64,000 nucleotides of DNA from Linnemannia elongata. Its lineage: Eukaryota > Mortierellomycota > Mortierellomycetes > Mortierellales > Mortierellaceae. Below are positions 10,607 through 22,728 of the stretch, one piece after another; within the stretch, counting starts at the first letter, position 1; each line of letters opens with the position of its first letter. The stretch covers positions 496,001-560,000 of the forward strand of contig JAXBDG010000013.1 in the NCBI GenBank assembly GCA_036320915.1. Reading direction: 5' to 3'. The position numbers and the translations under genes were made by a program. Below the pieces are notes generated by a model. That model did not search any database, was not told where the DNA came from, and saw nothing but the letters and a program-made list of their open reading frames with translations.

Positions 10607-13600
10607 TTTTCCACTTCCTCTCTTGCTCAATCCAAGTGGATATGTGTATCTTTCTTGGTTGTTATTGTTTCCCTTCGTATTGCCTATTAAAGGTGCACGT
10701 CCGTCCCAATGCTGCTCCCATGCCGTGCATCTACATCTCACTCTACTCCACTCCACTTTCCCTTCTACTCCGCAACCGCACCGCCCGACCCTGCTTTTAC
10801 CCTACCCCTCCCATTTCCCTTCCCCTTTCATACTTTTCTCCGTCATGCGTTAGAACAACACCACCTAAACTAATCCTGTGTTCAATTAAACGATCTAGCT
10901 CTTCGTATTAGACCACTCGTCACAGATGTCAGGTCACTGAACAGAGGGCGGGTACGGCCCGAGACCGAGGTTTTGTCATTAATCGAGCGATCGGCTACAC
11001 CTTCCTCCGTCTCGGGATCGTCAACGCCAATTGAGCCACCCCAACAAGTCGTTGTCGTACCACTTCAGCGGCACTTTACATTCGATCATATTTTCGGCAC
11101 CGATGCTGCTCAAGAAGAAATCTATCGAGGATGTGTAAAACGCATGGTCGATAAGTTCATGGAAGGTAGGCCCAGCCACAGCCCTTTTCCCCCCCCCTTC
11201 CCACTTGTCCCGTGCGGTATATCACAATTAAGCTGTATTATTTGTCGACTTGCCCTGCCCACCTCGCCTATGTCATGCCAGTAGAAAGGAGTAAACCACA
11301 TCCCCCCCAAAAAAGAAAAAAAACAAACACCCAAACAAGCGATATCGTTTCCGTCTAGAGCGGGCGCATATTCCACGCAGTCGTTGACCTCGCCCCACAC
11401 CCTCACTCGTCGCTGTACCTTTTTGTTGACACTCCTTTTCATTCCTTCTTACACTTGCTTCCCCCTAACAGGTTACAATGTTACGATCATGGCATATGGA
11501 CAGACATCCTCAGGAAAGACATATACCATGGGCACGGGAGCACCTTCAGCTGAAGATCGAGGAAGCACATCGGAAGGTAAGAGAAGCATGCATGGATTTG
11601 CTGTGCACATGAAGGGGACACAAAAAGAAATAAGTTTCCCGGAGGATCCAAGCGTGCTAAACTCCCGTCGTCATTTCCTCCCCCCCTCTCTCCCCCTCTT
11701 TTCTTTTCCTTCCCATTTTCGCCTCGTCTGTCGCATTACATCAACAACCCCTTATAATTCCGCAACCTTACAAAACAAACAATCGACATGTGCTACCTAA
11801 TTTAATCGACCAGGTATCATCCCAAGAGCCATGAGTCAGCTCTTTCATGAGGCAAGACGGCCACCACCCGTCTATCCCGGATTCAAAGTGCCTGCATTAA
11901 AAACAACCTTCCGCGTGTCCTTTGTTGAAATCTACAACGAGGATTTGATCGACTTGTTGGCGAAGGGCGAATTCAGACCTCCCGTATCCATCCGTGAGGA
12001 CGCCAAAGGAAACATCTACTGGACCGGTGTTCAGGAGATTGTTGTCTCCTCTGTAGAGGAGGTCATCCAGTAAGCAATTGGTCTTCGTGAACATGGAGCA
12101 ATTGGAAAGTGGTTGGATTTGTTTTCGAAGGCATTGTTGTTTCTAACGCTATATTACTGCCTTTTTTTCCCCTTGTTTCTCTCAATGTACAGCTTGCTGT
12201 GGTTTGGATCTCAAAACCGTCAAACACATTCGACAGAGATGAACGAAAAATCCTCTAGATCTCATGCTATCTTCAGCATCACACTCCGTCAGGAAAAATT
12301 CATCCCAACACATCCACCACCACCTCAGCCCGCATACTCCGACAGCCAAAACAACTCGCCCACCTTTAGACGCGCTCACTCCAAAACCCCCAGCATAAGC
12401 AGCACCCCTATGCCAACAAACAGCAATGGCGGCGGCAGTGCAAGTAATCTTCTTAATGGACGTCCAGGAACACCTACAACGGGAGGATCCAGTATACCAA
12501 CACCGTACACCAGCGGAATTGTTGCACCGGGATCAAAACTGAAACGACAGAGTGTCCTCCCAGAATCGGTTTCTTCGCTGTCGTTGGCGTCTCAAGCGAC
12601 CAATGATGATCCGGAGGTGGAGGGAGAGTGGGTGACCCTGAACAGCAAGTTCCACTTTGTGGATCTGGCCGGTTCTGAGCGTTTGAAGCGGACGTCGGCT
12701 ATTGGAGACCGTGCCAAGGAGGGCATCAGCATTAATGCAGGACTACACGCTCTCGGAAACGTTATTTCTGCCCTTGGAGACCCCAGCAAAAAGGCCAGCC
12801 ACGTTCCCTACAGAGATTCTAAGCTGACGCGTCTTTTGCAGGACTCTTTGGGCGGCAATGCCCTTGCGCTGATGATTGCCTGTGTCAGTCCAAGCGAGGT
12901 CAACCTTGGCGAGACCCTTGTAGGTTTTTGTTTGCAATTGATTTTGATTTGTATCCCGCATTTTGTACACTCACACGGACGGGCAGACAGGCGGAATGTT
13001 TATTGCATGATTTGATTAATTAACTTTGGGACCATGGGAGGAATTTTACAAAAATAGAACACGCTAAAGTACGCGAATCGTGCCAGGAATATCAAGAACT
13101 CTTCTTCGCTCAACCAGGAGATCAACATGGAGAACCCCGAATACCTTCGGTCGATCATCCAAAAGCTCAAGATGGAGATCAAGGTCCTCAAGGCCGCCTC
13201 GCTCAACTCGGCCGCATCGACCCCTCGACCTGGAATCACGACTGACGCTGCAGGAACGCCGACGGCCGAACAGCCAAAGCTCTCGCTCGCCAATCGTCTT
13301 TCGACTTCATCGTCCGTCTCTGGCCCTGCCCCTGGATCGCTCTCCGGTGTCGATGATGTTCATAACGAGGACCGCGCCTTGTCGCCGTCCCCCTCTCGGC
13401 GCCTTTCGCATTATCAGAGTCGGGATTCGATTTCCACGGATATCAGCCATGGTTATCTTGATGCTGTTCGGGAAGAGGAGGATGGATTCTCTGACGCCTC
13501 GTCGTCAGCCAGGACGACTGTTGTAGGTATGCCAACACCCAAAGCCTCAAGCGACTCAACAGCAGCATCAACAGCAAGGCACAATCTCCCGCCTCTCACC

Positions 13601-16600
13601 ATCCCACCTTCGCTCGACTCCAAGTCTTTCGAGGCCTTTGTCGAGCCTGTGATTGAAGAGTACGAGAAGGTGATTTCAGGACTCGAGACGCACTTGGCCA
13701 TGACCCAAGCTGCGCTGAACCACTCAGAGCTGATCCTGGAGGAGCAGCAAGGGCGTTTGGATGTTGTCGAGGACGAGAACAGGTCACTGTTACAGAAGCA
13801 GACGAGTCTTATTCGCGAGGCTTCCACCCCATCACCACAGCAGCAGCAGCTTCAGTTGGAATTGGAGCAAGCCTTGAGGAAGGTTCAGGCACAACTGGAT
13901 GATGCCGAGATGCGACGTGCAGAGAGCGAACGGGCTATTCAGGAGCTGGAATCCAAGTTGGCGGCCGAACAAGCCAAGGCTCAGGAACAGATTAAGCAGT
14001 TGCAGCAGGAGAAGGAGCAGCAGCGCGCACGATCGACAACTCCTACACCCTTGCTTCCTGGACTCTCTCCGGCTGCCCAGGAGAAGGAGAGGGAGCTCAA
14101 GGCCCAGGCGGACAAAATCCGTCAACTGGAAGACCAGGTCCGTATTTTAGAGGATCAGGTCGAAGCGGACGCGGATGCCTTGCGAGCTGCCAAGACCGCT
14201 AGGGAGGTTGCGACAGTCGAAGGACACGACGGAGACGAGACCGAGGAGACCAAGCGTGAGGAAGAACTCATTGAAAAGCTTCAATCCAAGGCCACGATGG
14301 AGCTGGAGCTCGAGATGGAGAAATCTCGTCATGAGTCTCTTGAAGCCGAGGTTAAGGCCGCACGGGAGGCGTCCCAGCAAAGCACCAACGACAGTATTTC
14401 TGACCATGAGGTACCATCATCTCAATCTGTTGTGGTTGGTGAGGGTGATGATGTCGTTCGTCAGCTTGATGTGGCCACGCACCCTTCGACCACTGACCCT
14501 TCGATCTCTCACTCTGCTGCTATCCCTGCTTCTGCTGGTGATGAACAGATCAAGAAGGATCTCGAGGAACAACTCGCCGCAGCACGCGAATCGGAACGTC
14601 AGCTTAAGGAGGAGACTGTTGCCTTGACTGAGAAGCTGGAGAACCTCCAGAAGAGCCACGCCGCTGCTTTGGAGATGGAGGAGATGCTTCACCTGGCTGT
14701 TTCGGATCTTGAGGGACGGCTTGAGGTCTCCAAGGAGACTGAGACCAAGCAACTGCAGGAACTCGAGCAGCACTTGGCACGTATTCAGGATCTTGAGACA
14801 CGTTCAACAAAGGCCGAACAGGAGGCACTCCAGGTCGTCGAGGAACTCAAGGCGAAGTTAGCAGAGGCAAAAGTGGCTGCTGACGAGCGACTGGCGGACG
14901 AACTGCTCGAGTTGTTAGAGAAGATGGAGCAGGAGCGTTCCAAGGTCGAGGCGCTTCAGACCCAAGTCGAGAACCAACTTGTTGAATTGGCGGCCGAAAA
15001 GTCACGGGCAGCCGAGATTGAGGCTGACCGTGCAGCGATCCAGGCTCAGTGGGAGACAGACAAGGAGCGGATCAGTGTTCTGGAGAAGGACATTGAGGAG
15101 CAGTCGAGCCATGTCCTGGAGAAGGCTGCGCTGATTGCTACCCTCGAAGCGCGCCTTGTCACCTTGGAGGGTTCCTTGTCGGAGAAGGAGTTGTTGCACC
15201 AGGAACTGAGCCAAAAGGTCTCCGACCACGATCTTGCCATGGGATCCAAGGGCACCGCCATTCAGGAGCTGGAGGAACAGATTTCGACCCTCAAGTCTGA
15301 GCTGGAAGTTTCTGACAAGTCCACCAAGGACCAAGTCGCAGCTGTGCAGAGCGAACTCACCGTTGCTCAGGCACAATTGGTCGAGACCCAGACTCGTGTT
15401 CAGGAGCAGGAGCGGGAGCTTTTGGCGCTGCGGGAAAAGACGGTGACGCTGGAATCTGCAGCCACCACAGCCGCCGAGACTCTTGCAGCCCAGAGCGCTG
15501 AACATGCCGAGGCCGTCAAGGCACTCGAGTCCAAGGTCAAGCTGGCAGAGGCTGATCGGGATGAAGCCGAGACACTGCTGGAGGAAGTCGAGAGGCGTCA
15601 CAAAGCTGTCGATGAGCAGATCAAGACTCTTCAGAATGATGTTGCCTTGCACCTAGCAACCATCGAGATTCTGCATGGTAAGCTGGCCCAGGCCAACAGC
15701 GGCTCGCCTCCTTCCTCTCGCCCCGTCTCCTTGTCGTCATCGTCCACTGCTTTTGCCGCAGGTGAGGACCCTGCGCCCATTATCCAAAAGTTGGAGAAGG
15801 AGAAGGCACGGTACCGTGCTCTTGTCCGCGAGAACGAGAAGGAGATTGAGCGTCTGAGTGAGGACCTCGAGTCGCTCGCATCCGAGTTTTCTAACGCCGC
15901 CACTACCTTTGAGGATGCAGAGGAGGAGATGAAGGCACGGATCGCGGAACTGGAGGCCATTGTCGAAGGTCGGAAACCTGCCGCTGGTCTTGGCGCGAGT
16001 CTGCACAACAACTTGTCGACAACTTCCTTGGCCTCATCGATCGCCTCGTCATTCTCTGCCCGTCACCGCGAGGGAGCAACGACCAACTCTTCATTGCACC
16101 CATCTTCAGCCTCGTCCAAGGCACAGGTCGCAACTCTCAAGGCTGAACGTGACCAAGCCCTCCAGTCTTCTGAGGAATTGTCATTAATCGTTGCAGATTT
16201 GAACGAGAAGAACCACCATCTCCAGGAACGACTCCTCAACCTCGAACGGGAACAAGAGTCCGACAAGCTGAACCATGTCCTTGAACGGCAAGCGCAGCAG
16301 GAGGAGATCCGGGCGCTTCGGGAACGAGCCGAGCGGCTGGACCGCAACGCAAGCCCCAGTCCTGTCGGCAGTCTCCACCACGACGACGATGTGCGGAGTA
16401 GTTCTGTTCTTCACGACCGGATCCTGCGCCATAAGACTTCGACGTCTTCGGATGCTTTCGGTGGTGCTGGTTTGCGTGGGGAGGATTCTTTGGCGACGCC
16501 TCGACAGAGCTGGAGCACTGTTGCCAGTCAACAACAACAAGGACAAGCTGGCTCGCAAGTCCGTGCTGGACGCCACGAGTCGACTTTGATCCAGCAGGCG

Positions 16601-17608
16601 AAGCAAATCAAGTTGCTTGAAGAGCGGATTGCAGAGCTGCAGGCCAGCGGCGGATCCCCCTCGCTTCTTGCTGACAGCCGTCGTGGGTCGCTTTCTTCAC
16701 CTGCGATTGCACAAGCAGCCGGTGTCGGTTTGGGCATTCACCATAAGGCTTCTGACTCTGACATGACCCGATCTGTCACATCCCCGCTATTGAAGCGTGC
16801 CAGTGCCGAAAAGATGTCGCCCGCTCTCCGTGCTCTCTCGACCATGGGTGGTCCCACGACTGCATTGCCCCCAACTCCCCCACCCACCGCTCCCTTGCCC
16901 GCACCACCTGCTGGAGGAAAGATTACACCCGCCCATCTGACCGGCAGTGCCCCCCCTTCGCCTCGTATTGGCGGTGTCTTTACACTGGATACGGCCTCTC
17001 CAAGCAACTCGCCATCGATGCGCCCTTCAAGGACCGGATCTGTTGGCCGTATCAGCAACTCTCTCCGTCGTGAGCGCGACTCGACCTCGTCGAACTTGTC
17101 TGACGCCAACGGATCTACTACGATCACCAACAACGGAATGATGAGTCCTACCGGAAGCACCATCAGCACCGCCCCTAGCAAAGACAACAACGGCGCTATT
17201 TCCTCAGCAACCGCACAAGCCCTCCAGGGTGTAGAAGTGAACGAGCTCCGTGGAGTCGTCGACACACTTGCACACCAGGTCCAAGCCCTCAAGGTCGAAC
17301 AAACAATGCAACAGGGCAAGATCCACCGTCTCGAGGCCGCCCTGGCCGACGCAGAAGAAAAATTGAAGCAGGCCCGTTCTGACGTGTCCACTACCTCTAC
17401 CGACCGCGACCGCCTCAACCAGGAATTGACCAACCTCCGTGACGAGTTGATGGCCGCAAAAGTGAAATCTGACAACGACCGTGCAGGACTGGAGTCAATC
17501 TTACAGAAGGAGAGGAGGGAGAGGGAGAAGGCTGTGGAGACGAGAGCGATTATGGAGGCGAGGATGGAGGAGTTGATGGGCCGCAAGAGTAAATTTGGGT
17601 GCTTCTAG
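9799..17608 (+). CDS. Kinesin motor protein, kinesin-4 (KIF4/KIF21)-like
   Basis: Six exons: 9799-9862, 10899-11165, 11472-11576, 11814-12069, 12193-12919 and 13058-17608, 1,989 residues. The N-terminal motor starts with VQVALRIRPL. Its ATP site is GQTSSGKT (120-127), switch [10 protein letters not shown] (248-256), switch II VDLAGSE (387-393), then [16 protein letters not shown], and the neck [10 protein letters not shown] is rebuilt across intron 5. The VALRIRPL start, NRQT-type loop and ANRARNI neck fit kinesin-4, plus-end-directed motors that regulate microtubule dynamics. A disordered insert of about 112 residues splits the motor between residues 266 and 378. From about 480 to 1500 there are long coiled coils, then a Ser/Pro-rich tail ([14 protein letters not shown]) and a last coiled coil ending FGCF. 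The first intron is 1,036 nt, far longer than the others. Confidence 0.9.
9863..10898 (+). other. Long first intron of the kinesin gene
   Basis: The donor is GTATGT after codon 21 and the acceptor is CTAG before the motor strand residues LRIRPL. The intron is 1,036 nt, against about 100-300 nt elsewhere. It holds a T31 run at 10575-10605 and CT-rich DNA, with no supported gene inside. Confidence 0.75.
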
Positions 17609-19593
17609 GAAGAAACAAGTCGACCTTGAAGTCCCCCTTTAACTTCTAACAGGTCGCTCTTATACCCATGGAATCACCTTTCTTTCCTTCAATTATTTTT
17701 CTGATGTATTGCCTGTCTTTTGCCTTTCCTATTTAACCGACAACGAACCAACCTGCCCCCCCCTCCGACGAACAAAACAACCAATCTTAGTTAGTCAACC
17801 ATCCAATCTTTTTTTTTTTTTATTAATGTTGATACCAAAAATTAAAAATGTGAACTACTCATTTGTGCCTAATACATTGTGTCCTCCTCCTCTTTTGTTC
17901 AGCCTTGGATATGAGAGATTCGAAGAAGATGAAGCACTGCGCCTAAGATGAAAGAAATATGGTTGCATGGGCTACTCTGGCCTTTTTTTTTAAGCAAAGC
18001 TAAGAGTCCACTATTATTGTCGTGAAGGGCAATCCGTCCATGTTGGCCTACCTCACCTTTGCATACACTGGAAAAAAAAAAGAAAAAAAAAAAAATCCTA
18101 TAAGAAATGGATATGCTCGAAAATTAGGACACAAGTCCCTGTCATTCACAAATGAGTGGACTTGCGATTCGCAAAAAGTTGTCCTCGACGATAGAAAAAT
18201 ATAAAAAAAAAAAGAGATCTGCGCCACTCAACTAGAGGAGGGGGGGGGGAGGAGGCAAAATATTTTTATTGTCGACGCGTTTCACACACACGCGATCTTT
18301 TTTTTTTTTTTTTTTTTACGTGTCACTTTTTTTGTTGTCCTTTCCCCCCCATGTTCATCCCTCATATCATGCGCTGTCATCACCAAAGGAAGAAAAAAAA
18401 GAGTCTATCGGATTGAAGAACCACAAGATGATATGTACTTTAATTCTCGCGTGAGCCTTACGTTTGCTTTTCCCCCTCCTCCCCTCCACTCTCCCTTCTC
18501 TCATTCAAACAAACACATCGACAGCCAAAACAGAACGAACAATAGACACAGGCCATGTCAAAGCACGCTACAGAGAGAAAAGAAACAGAGAGAGTACTCG
18601 GAATCCTTTCGGTCTAGCTTATCGGCTACCATAAAGAGCGCATTTCGCAACGGTATTCGATATGTCAATGTTTCTCAAAAGGCTCAGGGATGCCGTCATG
18701 CTCGTTTCACTCGAACAAGACACTTAACAATAGTTGTGTAGGATTGAGGGAAAAAGAAGAAATTAAGGTAGGCTTCCTTTACTCCAACTTACTCTCAAAG
18801 ACAAATACTCAACAACCATGGAACCGGACTCTTGCCAAGTAGAGATCCAGATCCAGGAGCTTGACTCGCCGCTTGCTCTGCCCTTGAGAATAAAGACGAC
18901 TGACTACTTGAGCAATCCTTGTGTTTCTTTTTTCTTGTGTGAATGAAAAGGAGAGAGAGAGAGAGAGAGAGAGCAGTCTGCATACCACATCCTCCTTGTT
19001 GTTACCTCATTATTTTTTCTATTCCAAAAGTTCTGTCAAAGCCCGAAGAAATCACTCATTGAAATAAAAGGAAAAAAAGAAACGGAATGGTATTAAAGAA
19101 CAGCAAACAAAAAATAACATTGTTTTGGTGTACACCACTACAAGAACCTCTCCCCCCCCCCGAAAAATAGTTTTTTTATTCTGCTTAAAGGTCTAGAGGA
19201 AAAATAGAAAGCTTTCCATGAGCATGACAAATCCTGCTGTTCTTGACTCTCACCTCCTAAAAGCGTAAAAGGGGCGTAGCAGGGGCAAACTAAAAGTCTG
19301 TATTTTTGAGATTTTTTTGGGACGACATGGAGAGTGCTGTCCCTTCAGGAGATTCCTCATCTTTATTGTTTGGTGTAAGAGCCCAAAAACGCAATGCTGC
19401 ATCGCCCAGTTAAAAGAAAAAGGGCCGTGTGCTGTCGAAAGAATATCATAATAACGCTACATCGGTCGATACCCAACAAGGACTAAAGCAAGCCTCCGAG
19501 AACGATTTTTTCACTTTATCCATGGTACTTTTTGTTTCGTTGCATGAATATGCCGACATATCGACCTTTTCAATCCCGTATCTTCTTATCTAC

Positions 19594-20110
19594 TTTTAAT
19601 GGATACTAAAGAATCATAAAACCTATCAGTATCGTTTAAGAAAAGACCAATAACAAATTTGTATCGTCTAAAGGAAGGATTGGACCACAAGCCATTATCT
19701 GATGAATCTGAAAGGACTCGAATTGTCATCCTTGATGAGGCCGTAACTATGTTAAGGTGCGTATCCTTGTGTGTTCGGAATGAGAAGAAAGAGACCGCAA
19801 CTTCCAGATCCCATTTATTTCTTTGGTAATAATAGCCCAGCAATACCATGGAGTATCGTACAACAACAATATATAAAGCAACACCGTGATTGTGGAAAAA
19901 GAATGCCATAAGCTCATTCAGGAATCCGATGGCACCAAAGAGGAACAAATTTAATATCGATGAGGACGTCTATGATCTGATTGACTCAATGAGTGAAGAA
20001 AAGTCCACACCGACTCGTGATCGACCTGGACTTGTCCTCTACTCTGAAAGGAGAGAATTACACGTTCATGCGATGCAACTGTCTATGTCCTTTCTTATGT
20101 CTTGCTTTAC
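19594..20110 (+). pseudogene. Coding-like fragments, unrecognised (possible decayed or undescribed gene)
   Basis: Three consecutive pieces look protein-like but lie in different frames. The first is 19594-19757, containing LYRLKEGLDHKPLSDESE and ending at a GTGCGT that could be a donor. The second is about 19776-19908, containing PQLPDPIYFFGNNSPA. The third, 19930-20115, has an ATG and reads FNIDEDVYDLIDSMSEEK. Introns could join the first two; the last junction needs a frame change. No family is recognised. It could be a real fast-evolving gene, a relic, or chance. Confidence 0.25.
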
Positions 20111-21540
20111 TGGATAGATGCCTTACCAACTGAATATTCAATAGTTTCTTGTTTGTTTGGTACTCAAGCGCCGCAAATCCTTCAGGCATCGTTGCAAGTG
20201 TGTGAACAAAAGTTCCGACAGAGACCATCGTTCCCAGCCTGAATATCTGAATACGTATAAAAAAAAAAGATCGGTCGTGGATGATTCAGTGCGACGAAGG
20301 TGAACTCTCCTCTGATCTTCCAAAGACAGAAACCTTGAAATACTGGATACGATAGATGTCGAGCTCGAAAGCTGGATGAGATCGATGAGGAAGCCGAGGA
20401 GACAAGCCAGGGTTAGAACTACAACCCCCCCCCCCCCTCCCCCCCCAACAGTGCAACAAGTCAATGGGCTCGTTGTTCCGCGGAAACGAGCTACTTCCAC
20501 ATTTGGGCCATAAAAAACAATATTCAAAGGATCCACAAAAAACACGCTCGAATCACCACTCAATCTTGATGACAATAGGAAAATGAAAGATGTGCGACAA
20601 GGCACAAAGCATTCGGATATCGGCCCTTACTAGCGCTCGGATAGACCAGGGAAAAATACACGCTATATATATTCTAATCTGATATCAAAAATAGATCTAA
20701 TCGTCAACACTGTCGAGTTCTTAACAAAGAAGTTGAACTCGTTAACCAAAACAACAATTCACTATTATCTGGTTTCCTTTTAAAATGCTTCATATGAGCG
20801 ATCAAAACAATTCTCAAAATTCGACATTCATTTTCATTTCTTCCTCTCCTCTCGACACATTCCCAGCTTTCCAACGCAGCAACATAACATTCCAGCTTTC
20901 TCGCCAGTGTCGTTGTACAATTAAAAAAAACATGTTACATGTTCAAATAAACTTATCATTCCAGTTGATTGGGGTCTTTGTTCACGTATGCGAAAGTTTT
21001 GATCACTCATATGGAGCACTTTACAAAGGGCAACACGCATTGCTTACGCAATTGAGGCACCATCATCTCTTAAACAAAAAAGTGTCAACTACCACTTACT
21101 AATCAACAAAAAAGGAGTCGGACAATGTGACAATACTATTGCCTTGTATCAACGCGCTCACCTCCAATGTGTATTCAATAATACTTCAACTACAAGAAAA
21201 AAAAAAAGCACCGAGGAAGTTGAGAAGCGTTATTGTTCAATGACTTCAAAAAGAGATGACCGATGACCTTGCAGGCCATATTCAACTAACCACTGATGAG
21301 CATCCCCGGCGTATGCAATAATGTGTATAAAGTGTTGTCTTTTCATCATTTCAGCCTGTATCTGTGTCTTTCAATTCTCTCACTGGAATAATCAGAACAT
21401 CGGTTCAACTGTGCGCGAATCCTCCACCATATTACTTTTTTTCTACTTTGCAGGATGGCTTTAAATGTTGTCATCGCGAGATACTGTCACTAACAGAACA
21501 CAAATTCGCCAGCTATAAAAAATGCGGTAGGCGATGATAT

Positions 21541-21870
21541 GGATCTGAACTCCCCTAGCCCCGCCTTGCCGTCAGAAGGTGAGAAAGCTGTTAGTGCTGT
21601 CGAACCCTTAGACCACAACTTGGGTACAGGTACAGAGCCCTCTGTATGGCCCTCGTCTTTTTAACTGCGACTGCTAGACGCTGGGATGTCCAGGTACACA
21701 CGATAAAGGATTTGATCGATGCATGGAACTCACAACAACCTGCGGTGATACCATCCTCACACTCCTACTATCAGAACAAAAAGGTTATCAGTCATGACAG
21801 CCCAGAAGTAAATCCTCACTATCATTTATGTTGTAATCCGTATGGTAGATCTATGGGTCACCCCCAATGA
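21541..21870 (+). pseudogene. Coding-like fragments, unrecognised
   Basis: An ATG at 21541 opens a frame reading MDLNSPSPALPSEGEK that meets a stop after about 40 codons. An overlapping frame at 21646-21870 continues with RRWDVQVHTIKDLIDAWNSQ. The composition is protein-like and a short intron could bridge them, but no family is recognised and no full gene can be drawn. Confidence 0.2.
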
Positions 21871-22569
21871 AAAGGAGAAAGATGGACATCAGAGCTCATC
21901 CACATGTCCATCTCTCTGAAAAGAAAAATATACTTCAGTCCATCATCCACGTCATCCCCATTATCACCTGTTGATTTAACAAAACAGTATTGTCTGTGTT
22001 ATATCGCAGTTTCATTTTCATTTCCGTCAAATCCTCCTAGAAGACTTTCTTTCAATAGTGCATATTATTATCACTCCGAGTGTTCTGTTTCGCCCCCCGC
22101 AGTCGAGTCCAGTCGTGCCACCCATGACTTTTCTTGTCAGGATCAGCTCGAAATAAAAGCATTCTTATTGACTCCTCGCATTTTTTTTCAATTGTTGTCT
22201 GCGCCATTGATCTTTTGCCAACTCCGACTCGCCCTTCAATCTTGGTGAAACTCTAAACCAAGGGTCATCATCGTTATCTCCAGCCAGTAATAGCACCTCG
22301 TCTCATGTCTCAAAACACCTCCTCACAAACTCCACATTAAGGACCATTCGGTTGAGTAGAAAGGGTGCCGTCGTTTTAATAGTCCAGTTCAGCACACATT
22401 GTAAATGAATGCCACATTGCAATAACCACTTCATAAAAACTCGGCAAGTAAACAGAATTATAGACTGACATACTGATACACAAGAGGGAAGGGGTCGAGG
22501 AGACGGTATATAAGGTGGTTGTGCGTCTATGTATAGTCGTATCGAGAGAGAAAAAAATGATGGAGAAGA

Positions 22570-22624
22570 AGAAGAAGAAGAGGAGGAGGAGGAGGAGGAG
22601 GAGGAGGAGAAGGAGGAGGAGGGA
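22570..22624. repeat. GAA/GAG triplet microsatellite
   Basis: A run of GAA and GAG triplets, about 18 units, just downstream of the RdRP stop. It creates a poly-Glu frame on the plus strand that I regard as non-coding. Confidence 0.85.
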
Positions 22625-22728
22625 AAGGACCAAGAATGGGACGATGGATCAGTGAAGAAAGAAGCAAAAAAAGAAGACAATGAACAGGAACATGAAGAGA
22701 GTAGAGAGAATATACGCTTATAGGTTCT

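Larger units (their letters stand above)
17609..22728. other. Gene-poor AT-rich island between convergent kinesin and RdRP genes
   Basis: 5.1 kb without a gene I can name. It is visibly richer in A and T than the flanking genes, with many homopolymers (18064-18094, 18299-18317, a C-rich run at 20430-20447). Short plus-strand stretches read like protein (about 19594-20110, 20156-20330, 21541-21840) but are broken by stops and frame changes. They may be a decayed or very fast-evolving multi-exon gene. No terminal repeats, target duplications or transposase motifs were recognised. The kinesin 3' UTR takes up the first few hundred bases. Confidence 0.55.

Noticed and set aside
16738..17586. 282-codon minus-strand frame inside the kinesin gene
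   Set aside because: It is antisense to a long conserved exon. Composition mirrors the plus strand and no motif is seen.
17597..17608. CaaX prenylation site at the kinesin C-terminus (FGCF)
   Set aside because: Cysteine is second from the end, not fourth, so it is not a CaaX box.
21590..21625. tRNA-like B-box (GGTTCGAC on minus)
   Set aside because: No matching A-box or cloverleaf arms could be drawn.
22529..22723. Poly-Glu frame at the GAA/GAG repeat
   Set aside because: Simple triplet repeat in the RdRP 3' region; no gene context.
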